DNA of 5,279 bases, from the NCBI GenBank assembly GCA_913031655.1, contig CAJWFY010000108.1, forward strand, positions 1 to 5,279, in the 5' to 3' direction. A program made the translations under genes and the position numbers. Below, one piece after another: positions 1 to 5,279 of this stretch. Numbering within the stretch: the stretch's first letter is position 1; every line of letters begins with the position of its first letter. The notes under the pieces are model-generated. The model worked only from the letters and a program-made list of their open reading frames with translations, did no database searches and was not told the origin of the DNA. The stretch comes from an uncultured Flavobacteriaceae bacterium. Its GTDB lineage: Bacteria; Bacteroidota; Bacteroidia; Flavobacteriales; Flavobacteriaceae.

Positions 1-178
1 CAAAGTTACCCATAGGAATAGCACACCTTTAATTCAAATTATTGATTCACCGATACTACCGTTAGAGAATTCTAGATTAAAACTTTTTGATGTTTTATTT
101 TACGGAATTTCAATTGGGTTTATTTCTATGATAAGTTTTTACTTAGTTATTAATTTGTTTCAAAACAAAGAATCTTAA
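1..178 (+). CDS. Wzz-like polysaccharide chain-length determinant, C-terminal fragment (5' end outside window)
   Basis: Reading from base 2, an open frame of 58 codons runs to a TAA at 176-178; no start is visible because the gene enters from the left edge. The visible part has the layout of the end of a Wzz/chain-length-determinant (polysaccharide co-polymerase) protein. A proline-containing stretch near residues 9-24 (TPLIQIIDSPILPLEN) is followed by one hydrophobic segment at about residues 32-52 and a short polar tail (QNKES). In this family the proline-rich stretch lies just before the second transmembrane helix, which anchors the periplasmic domain in the inner membrane. The protein would regulate the number of repeat units added by the Wzy-type polymerase. 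It is followed after only 6 bases by the flippase gene, so the two are probably co-transcribed. The N-terminal Wzz domain and any fused tyrosine-kinase domain cannot be checked here. The call rests on the C-terminal pattern and the neighbours. Confidence 0.75.
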   Translation, partial: KVTHRNSTPLIQIIDSPILPLENSRLKLFDVLFYGISIGFISMISFYLVINLFQNKES

Positions 179-184
179 AATTAA

Positions 185-1423
185 ATGCAAAGAGTAATTA
201 AAAATATTTTTTTAAAGAATTTTTTTAATTTAAGCTTAACTCAATTATTTAATATTTTTTTCACACTTATAATCACGCCGATTCTCTTCCAAAGATTAGG
301 AGACGAACAGTTTGGGATTATAAACTTATATTTTACTGTTGTAATGCTTTTAGTAGTGTTTGTCAACTATGGATACAACCTTAATGGACCAAAAAGAATT
401 GCAGTTGACTCGGATAAAACTTCATTTCAAAAATTAATTAATGAAGTAATTTCTGTAAGAATAATTATAGGACTTATCATTTTCAGTTTGAGTTTAATAA
501 TTTCTTTTTTTTTAAAATTAAATCAAAGCAGCCAATTAATTTTAAGCTTTTCATTGATTATTATTTTATCAGAATCTATTAATCCTATTTTTTATTTTCA
601 GGGGAAAGATAATTTAAAAGGCGTAACCTTTTCAAATTTCTTATTTAAAATTTCTTATTTGACTTTAATTTTATTTTTTGTAAAAAACAGTAATCAAGCT
701 TACTTAGTTAATTTTTTCTATGGTATTTCCTCTTTATTTATAAATATTTTTTTTTGGATATATATATTTAGAATAGAAAAGTTGGATTGGCTATGGATAA
801 ATTCTATTAATTTTTTTAAAAGAATTAATGAAAATATTCATTTTACCCTTTCTTCATTAGCTGGCTATTTATCTGTAAGCAGTAGCTTAATTATCATTTC
901 TTTTTTTGTAGATAACAAAGAACTTGGTCAATTTTCCATTGCCCAAAAAATAGGACTACTAATACGTATGCTCCCTGTTTTTATAACACAATCCGTTTTA
1001 CAAATTGCCTCAAGAAAAAATAATGATAACTTAGAAGAGTTTAATAATTATATAAGTAGAGTTAATAAAATCGGATTGGTTGCTTCTTTTTTACTTGCTT
1101 TAATTCTTTGTTTTTTTTCAAAATGGATAATATATGTTTTGGCAGGAAAATTCATTGTTTACTCTCAACTTATATTATGTATTCTAGCTTTTGTTCCTTT
1201 TTTAAGCATGCTTAATTTTAAAAACATGGTTATTTTTTTAGTAAATGAAAGAAAGCGTTCATTAAATTTATCTACCTGGATTGTTGCTTTGTTTATGATT
1301 TTTAGCGGAAGCTCTATGTCCTACTTATATGGAGGTTATGGAATGGCATTTTCCTTATTACTTTCTGAATTATTAAACTATTTTTTGTGTAGTTGGCTAA
1401 TTTTAAAAACACACAGAAAATGA
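185..1423 (+). CDS. wzx: Wzx-type oligosaccharide flippase (polysaccharide biosynthesis protein family)
   Basis: A 412-residue integral membrane protein of the PST/MOP flippase family (polysaccharide_synt type), usually about 400-500 residues long. It is hydrophobic throughout, with roughly 12 membrane segments (for example about 15-34, 45-62, 91-111, 118-137, 153-167, 171-195, 228-241, 295-318, 325-352, 362-380 and 385-407). Family hallmarks are an N-terminal segment ending in an LGDEQFGI turn (38-45), N-Y-G-Y-N at 61-65 followed by a basic KR pair, and N-P-I-F-Y-F-Q-G at 133-140. It would move undecaprenyl-diphosphate-linked repeat units from the cytoplasmic to the periplasmic face of the inner membrane. 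The ATG at 185 is immediately preceded by an in-frame TAA, so the gene cannot start further upstream. The leader is A/T-rich with no Shine-Dalgarno, as is usual in Bacteroidota. The stop codon overlaps the next gene's ATG. Substrate specificity is not predictable. Two 9-base and one 8-base T runs lie inside the gene. Confidence 0.93.
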   Translation: MQRVIKNIFLKNFFNLSLTQLFNIFFTLIITPILFQRLGDEQFGIINLYFTVVMLLVVFVNYGYNLNGPKRIAVDSDKTSFQKLINEVISVRIIIGLIIFSLSLIISFFLKLNQSSQLILSFSLIIILSESINPIFYFQGKDNLKGVTFSNFLFKISYLTLILFFVKNSNQAYLVNFFYGISSLFINIFFWIYIFRIEKLDWLWINSINFFKRINENIHFTLSSLAGYLSVSSSLIIISFFVDNKELGQFSIAQKIGLLIRMLPVFITQSVLQIASRKNNDNLEEFNNYISRVNKIGLVASFLLALILCFFSKWIIYVLAGKFIVYSQLILCILAFVPFLSMLNFKNMVIFLVNERKRSLNLSTWIVALFMIFSGSSMSYLYGGYGMAFSLLLSELLNYFLCSWLILKTHRK

Positions 1424-2334
1424 ATAAAAAATTAGCTATAATACTTATTAACTGGAATCAATACGACTTAACAAAAGCCTGTTTACAAAGCTTACTTAAA
1501 TGTAATTACAAGAATTTTAGTATTTTTTTAGTTGATAATGCTTCAATTGATCTTTCTGGCGTTAAACTAAATAAAGATTTTCCTGAAATCACTTTTCTGC
1601 AAAACAATAATAACTTAGGATTTACAGGAGCAAATAATGTAGCTATTGATCTCGCTTTAAAAAATGGTTTTAAGAACATAATGCTGCTTAACAATGATAC
1701 GGAAGTTGATCCTGACTTTATTGAGCCTTTATTGAAAAAGTTAGATAAAAACCCAAATATAGGAGCGATTCAACCATTAATTTTAAACTGGTTTGACAAG
1801 AATTTGATTTGGAATTTCGGAGGAAAATTTGATAATTTTTTTGGTCGTGTTATAACCTTGCAAAAAGGAGTTGATATAAAAGAATTAAAAAACTCTAAGG
1901 AAACAGATTGGGTTTCTGGTTGTTGTTTTTTAATTAGAAGTGAGGTGATACAAAAAATAGGCTTGTTAGATGATTTTTTCTTTGTTTATTTTGAAGATGC
2001 TGATTGGTCTTTAAGAATTAAAGAGGAAGGTTATAGTCTTGGACTAGAATCTAATAGTAGAATTTATCATCATGAAGGAGGTTCTTGGAATAGTAAAACA
2101 AAAAATAAAGAAGGGTTTGTATCTCCGAAAACACACTACTTAAGTATTAGAAATCATTTATATTTTTTAAAAAAACACAATAAAAATTTTAATTTATTTG
2201 GAAGTTTTTTATATCAAATTTTTAAACTTTTCTCATACGCTATTTATTTTCTTTTTAGATTAAGGCTTGAAAAATTCAGGATGGTATTCAAAGGCTTAAA
2301 TGATGGATTAAAATCACGAAAACATGGTATTTAG
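1420..2334 (+). CDS. Glycosyltransferase family 2 (rhamnosyltransferase-like GT-A enzyme)
   Basis: A 304-residue cytoplasmic or membrane-associated inverting glycosyltransferase of the GT2 family (GT-A fold). Visible motifs in order are I-L-I-N-W-N (8-13) on the first strand, V-D-N-A-S (38-42) for nucleotide binding, N-L-G-F-T-G-A-N-N (65-73), L-L-N-N-D-T (89-94) at the DXD position, W-V-S-G-C-C-F (164-170), F-E-D-A-D-W (191-196) where the acidic ED pair is the likely catalytic base region, and H-H-E-G-G-S (217-222). This set is typical of the rhamnosyltransferase-like GT2 subfamily, but donor and acceptor are unknown. The C-terminal part (about 259-281) is hydrophobic and aromatic and may hold the protein at the membrane. 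I start at the ATG at 1420, which shares ATGA with the flippase stop. A TTG at 1393 would add nine residues before the conserved first strand and is less likely. The gene probably adds one sugar of the repeat unit. Confidence 0.92.
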   Translation: MNKKLAIILINWNQYDLTKACLQSLLKCNYKNFSIFLVDNASIDLSGVKLNKDFPEITFLQNNNNLGFTGANNVAIDLALKNGFKNIMLLNNDTEVDPDFIEPLLKKLDKNPNIGAIQPLILNWFDKNLIWNFGGKFDNFFGRVITLQKGVDIKELKNSKETDWVSGCCFLIRSEVIQKIGLLDDFFFVYFEDADWSLRIKEEGYSLGLESNSRIYHHEGGSWNSKTKNKEGFVSPKTHYLSIRNHLYFLKKHNKNFNLFGSFLYQIFKLFSYAIYFLFRLRLEKFRMVFKGLNDGLKSRKHGI

Positions 2335-3694
2335 TATACTTTTAGTTTTTATTTATACTTTTTTAACTTTTTTAGTTATTAAAAAAGTATTTCACGGAGA
2401 CCCATTCTACTTATTAATCTATATATTATTTTTTCTACCATTTTATTCTTTTTTTCAACTACTGGTTTTTAAAACTAGCGATAGTATTGTTCTATTAAAC
2501 TTCATTAGATATTCAAAAGATATTGTAATTTTTTCTTCTTTTGTGGTTTTTATATTTGGATCGAAGAGTTCCTTTTTCTTGAACCAATATAAATTAAGTT
2601 CATTAGATAAATGGATTATATATTTCACATTAATAGTTAGTATATATGCCCTTTTACCAATTGGAGAAGTTGGTTTATGGATCAAGTTAATTTATGCTAA
2701 GAATTTATTTTTCATTCCAATTATATACTTTTTAGGACGGAACACGGATTTTGATTCTAATAGATTTAGATTTATAAAAAAAACATTAAGCATTCTTTTT
2801 ATTATAGCTTTTGTAGTTGCTTCAATTGAATATTTTTTTGGAATTCATCTGCAATCAATTTTAGGGTATTCTAATTATAATTTAATTGTTAATGACACCT
2901 TGCCAACAGGAAACTTTGATTTAAGTTGGACTTTTGAAAGAAGTGCTGACCATAAGAGATTTGCCTCCTTTTTTTCTAATCCTCTAGAGTATTCAGCGAG
3001 CTTACTGTTGTTTATGACAATTCCAGTTTTTCATCTTTTACATAATCAAAGAAATAAGCTGATGAATCTTATTTGGATATTATTAATAATCATTTCATTT
3101 TATTTTGCTTATTCGAGAGCTTCAATTATTTCGGCATTTCTTATAGTAGTCTCAGCTTTATTAATAACTAAAAATTTCAAAATATTGTTTTATTGTTTTG
3201 TTCTATTTTTAATTGGTCTTTTCGTATTATATTATAACACGTCTGAGGATACATTATATTTTATTTTAGACACTTTTACCTTTAAAGAAAGTTCAACTGT
3301 TGGCCATTTGCTAGAATGGATTCAAGCTTTAATAGCTATTGTTGAAAATCCCTTTGGATTGGGCCTAGCTTTAAGCGGAAATGCTTCTGTAGTTGATCAA
3401 TCTATTAAAGTCGGAGGAGAAAATCAATTTTTAATTTATGGGGTTCAAATGGGAGTTCTAAGTATAATTATTTATTCAATTATTTTATATAAATCAATAA
3501 CAATTTCACTAAGAGTTTATTTTAAGAGTAATGGTTTTAAGAGGGAATTAGGCTTTATCTCAGGGCTTGTAAAATTAGGATTGTTAATCCCCTTGTTTAC
3601 TGCCAATGCTGAATTGTATTTATTCATTTCAATTTTTTCATGGTTTTTAATAGGTCAATCTCAAAAAATAATTAGTGAATTAAAATACCAATAA
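2324..3694 (+). CDS. wzy: Wzy-type O-antigen/polysaccharide polymerase (O-antigen ligase/Wzy_C-like family)
   Basis: A 456-residue polytopic membrane protein with about 12 hydrophobic segments (for example 1-19, 28-49, 66-79, 97-111, 128-137, 155-174, 222-239, 247-263, 266-282, 287-304, 370-389, 411-427 and 430-444). Two larger non-membrane loops lie near 175-220 and 305-368. The first ends in R-F-A-S-F-F-S-N-P (212-220), matching the R-x-x-G/S-x-F-x-N-P pattern of the Wzy_C/WaaL superfamily. Also seen are Y-S-R-A (263-266), G-H-L-L-E-W (327-332), N-P-F-G-L-G (342-347) and G-E-N-Q-F-L (365-370). These loops are thought to be periplasmic and to carry the arginines and other polar residues that handle undecaprenyl-linked glycans. 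The position beside wzx and glycosyltransferases, with a Wzz-like gene upstream, favours polymerase over ligase. ATG 2324 is the first start after an in-frame TAA at 2309-2311, and it overlaps the upstream gene by 11 bases, suggesting translational coupling. Confidence 0.85.
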   Translation: MVFSILLVFIYTFLTFLVIKKVFHGDPFYLLIYILFFLPFYSFFQLLVFKTSDSIVLLNFIRYSKDIVIFSSFVVFIFGSKSSFFLNQYKLSSLDKWIIYFTLIVSIYALLPIGEVGLWIKLIYAKNLFFIPIIYFLGRNTDFDSNRFRFIKKTLSILFIIAFVVASIEYFFGIHLQSILGYSNYNLIVNDTLPTGNFDLSWTFERSADHKRFASFFSNPLEYSASLLLFMTIPVFHLLHNQRNKLMNLIWILLIIISFYFAYSRASIISAFLIVVSALLITKNFKILFYCFVLFLIGLFVLYYNTSEDTLYFILDTFTFKESSTVGHLLEWIQALIAIVENPFGLGLALSGNASVVDQSIKVGGENQFLIYGVQMGVLSIIIYSIILYKSITISLRVYFKSNGFKRELGFISGLVKLGLLIPLFTANAELYLFISIFSWFLIGQSQKIISELKYQ

Positions 3695-3728
3695 TTAGAA
3701 TTTGTATATTTAGTTTTTCTTATTTGAT

Positions 3729-4829
3729 TTGAACAATAAACCTAAAGTATTTATAGACACTTATTATTATAAAGCTGCTCCAGCAGGAATCAGAACCTAT
3801 ATTAAAGAGCTAGTTAATAGCGCATTAATTCACGGTAGTAGTAATTATATTATTTCTCATGATTTAAACAAGTCATCAAGTAATTTAAAATTCTTAAATT
3901 CTAAAAGTAGAGCAATCAGGTGGCTCTTTCAGTTTAAATATTTGCTTTGGAAACAAGTATTTTTACCTATTAAGTTAAAAAAATGTGGAGCTGACATCTT
4001 AATTTGTCCTGACTATGTTTTGCCTTTTTGGAAACTAAAAGCTAAAAAAATTGTCATTATTCATGATTCATTATTTTGGGATTACCCTTTGAATTATTCA
4101 AATTTATGGCGAAAATATTATCTTAAATTAATTAAGCTTGGAATAAATGATTCCACAATTATAGCCACTACAAGCAATTATTCTAAAAATAATTTGAAAA
4201 GGATTTTCCCGAACATTAATATTAGTGTTGTATATCAAAGTTTTGAAAAATCTAATAATTTATTAAAATCTAAAAAACATGATAATAAGAAACAGCTTCT
4301 TCATGTTGGTTCTTTTGAAAAAAGGAAAAATATTTTGTTTTTGGTAAAAGCATTTAAAGAATTCAAAAAAAATATAATAAATAAAGATTTTAAATTAGTT
4401 TTAGCTGGAACAACTAATTTTTTTGGAAATACGGAGGAGTATAATAGAATAATAAATTTCTTAGATGAAAATAATTTAAACGAAGAAGTTATTATTCCCG
4501 GATATCTAAGTGATAGTGAAATAATTAAACTGTACAACCAATCAATGCTATATGTTTTTCCGTCTCTTGAAGAGGGGTTTGGAATACCTATTTTAGAATC
4601 TTTTAATTATGGACTGCCGGTTATATGTTCAAACATTAAAGTTTTTCAAGAAATTGGTTCTGACGCTGTTTTACAATTTGATATTAATGATATAAAAGAT
4701 TTATCCTTAAAAATAGAATCATTAGCTAATAACAAGAATTTAAGAGAAAAATTAATAAATAAAGGTTTTGAGAGAGTTAAGTTATTTTCAAGATTGAATT
4801 TTATTAAATCAATGGAGGAATTGTTTTAG
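3729..4829 (+). CDS. Glycosyltransferase family 4 (GT-B fold, mannosyltransferase-like), TTG start
   Basis: A 366-residue retaining glycosyltransferase of family GT4 with a two-Rossmann (GT-B) layout. The N-terminal acceptor domain starts with K-V-F-I-D (6-10) and a glycine-containing loop P-A-G-I-R-T-Y (18-24), and has H-D at 112-113. The C-terminal donor domain starts with L-H-V-G-S (191-195), followed by the basic E-K-R-K-N (197-201) that binds donor phosphates. It has an A-G-T segment at 226-228 and P-G-Y-L at 257-260. The E-x7-E signature is E282 to E290 inside E-E-G-F-G-I-P-I-L-E (281-290), followed by G-L-P-V-I-C (295-300). Length is normal for the family. The pattern resembles mannosyl- or related GT4 transferases, but the sugar cannot be assigned. 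No in-frame ATG exists near the 5' end. The frame is closed by TAG at 3711-3713, and TTG at 3729 is the only standard start codon before the first conserved strand. It probably extends the same lipid-linked repeat unit. Confidence 0.9.
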   Translation: MNNKPKVFIDTYYYKAAPAGIRTYIKELVNSALIHGSSNYIISHDLNKSSSNLKFLNSKSRAIRWLFQFKYLLWKQVFLPIKLKKCGADILICPDYVLPFWKLKAKKIVIIHDSLFWDYPLNYSNLWRKYYLKLIKLGINDSTIIATTSNYSKNNLKRIFPNINISVVYQSFEKSNNLLKSKKHDNKKQLLHVGSFEKRKNILFLVKAFKEFKKNIINKDFKLVLAGTTNFFGNTEEYNRIINFLDENNLNEEVIIPGYLSDSEIIKLYNQSMLYVFPSLEEGFGIPILESFNYGLPVICSNIKVFQEIGSDAVLQFDINDIKDLSLKIESLANNKNLREKLINKGFERVKLFSRLNFIKSMEELF

Positions 4830-4844
4830 TTTAAATAAGATTAG

Positions 4845-5279
4845 ATGAAAAAACAACTATTAATAGTTCATAGTTCAAACGATTTATATGGAGCTAGTAA
4901 AATAATGCTTCAAATAATAGATTTACTAAGACAATCTTACGATATAAGTATTGTTCTTCCTTATAGTGGACCCTTAGATGATTTAATTAAAAAAAAAGGA
5001 GCAAGTCTTGAAATCATGAATTTAGGAGTCTTTAGAAAAAAATATTTTAATTTCTTTGGATTAATTAATAGATTTTTAAAAATTATTAAGGCAGTATTTC
5101 GTATAAATTATTTAATTAAAAAAAAGAAGATTGATACGGTTTACACAAGCACTTCTTTAATTTTAGCTGGGGCAATAGCAGCAAAACTTAACAGAATTCC
5201 AAGTTTTTTTCACATTCATGAAATCCCGAACAACAAATTTTATAGTGTTATAATGGGGTTTTTTATCTCCTTATTTTCT
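4845..5279 (+). CDS. Glycosyltransferase family 4, N-terminal fragment (3' end outside window)
   Basis: An open frame of 145 codons starts at ATG 4845, directly after an in-frame TAG at 4842-4844, and runs without a stop to the right edge. It is separated from the previous gene by 15 A/T-rich bases with no clear ribosome binding site, so it probably belongs to the same transcript. The N-terminus has a first strand L-L-I-V-H-S (5-10) followed by N-D-L-Y-G-A-S (12-18), the glycine loop typical of the N-terminal Rossmann domain of GT4 enzymes. Further on are V-Y-T-S-T (99-103) and F-F-H-I-H-E-I-P (121-128), where the H-x-H-E segment matches the conserved position of these enzymes. The donor-binding half with the E-x7-E motif lies beyond the window, so family assignment is good but activity and completeness cannot be judged. 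It contains runs of 9 A (4989-4997) and 8 A (5118-5125). Confidence 0.85.
   Translation, partial: MKKQLLIVHSSNDLYGASKIMLQIIDLLRQSYDISIVLPYSGPLDDLIKKKGASLEIMNLGVFRKKYFNFFGLINRFLKIIKAVFRINYLIKKKKIDTVYTSTSLILAGAIAAKLNRIPSFFHIHEIPNNKFYSVIMGFFISLFS

Noticed and set aside
1393..1419. Longer GT2 start at TTG 1393, adding nine residues.
   Set aside because: The ATG at 1420 sits at the usual distance before the first GT2 strand and forms a classic ATGA overlap with the flippase stop.
1506..1694. Minus-strand open frame of 62 codons inside the GT2 gene; similar minus-strand frames at 2455-2685 and 4301-4537.
   Set aside because: Each lies fully inside a well-supported plus-strand gene with conserved motifs, and none shows a recognisable domain.
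3695..3728. Possible terminator or small RNA in the largest intergenic gap.
   Set aside because: Only 34 A/T-rich bases with no inverted repeat able to form a stable stem; it looks like a simple spacer.
3701..3731. Bacteroidota-like promoter pattern: TTTG (3701-3704), 19 bases, then TTGATTTG (3724-3731), close to the TTTG/TAnnTTTG consensus.
   Set aside because: One mismatch at a key position, it lies in AT-rich DNA where such matches are frequent, and transcription would start inside the GT4 coding region just after the TTG start.
1..5279. An unusual or undescribed system (defence island, mobile element, array).
   Set aside because: Every stretch is accounted for by a standard Wzx/Wzy polysaccharide operon; no transposase, terminal repeats, repeat-spacer pattern or unfamiliar gene is present.

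Overview
The window is a slice of a surface-polysaccharide (O-antigen or capsule type) biosynthesis locus of the Wzx/Wzy-dependent kind. It very probably comes from a low-GC member of the Bacteroidota, most likely Flavobacteriia-like. The reasons are the very AT-rich DNA (about a quarter G+C by eye), the absence of purine-rich Shine-Dalgarno sequences before the genes, the A/T-rich leaders directly before the ATGs, and the style of the Wzz, Wzx and Wzy proteins. The taxon is an inference; no marker gene is present.

Layout, all on the + strand: (1) 1-178, the C-terminal 58 residues of a Wzz-like chain-length regulator, open at the left edge; (2) 185-1423, a Wzx-type lipid-linked oligosaccharide flippase; (3) 1420-2334, a GT2 glycosyltransferase, overlapping the flippase by 4 bases as ATGA; (4) 2324-3694, a Wzy/O-antigen-ligase-family membrane polymerase, overlapping the GT2 gene by 11 bases; (5) 3729-4829, a GT4 glycosyltransferase, apparently starting at TTG after a 34-base gap; (6) 4845-5279, the N-terminal 145 residues of a second GT4 glycosyltransferase, open at the right edge. 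The largest intergenic gap is 34 bases. I see no terminator hairpin, RNA gene, mobile element, CRISPR array or convincing promoter, so this looks like the interior of one operon.

How the genes fit together (family knowledge plus inference): the glycosyltransferases add sugars one by one to an undecaprenyl-linked primer at the cytoplasmic face. Wzx flips the finished repeat unit across the inner membrane. Wzy joins units in the periplasm, and the Wzz-like protein sets the chain length. The initiating sugar-phosphate transferase, the nucleotide-sugar synthesis genes and the export or ligation genes are not in the window and would lie in the flanks or elsewhere. Donor sugars and linkages cannot be read from the sequence.

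I found no sign of a novel system. The points worth a second look are the TTG start, the overlapping coupled starts, the ambiguity between Wzy and ligase, and several homopolymer tracts of 8-9 bases inside the coding regions.
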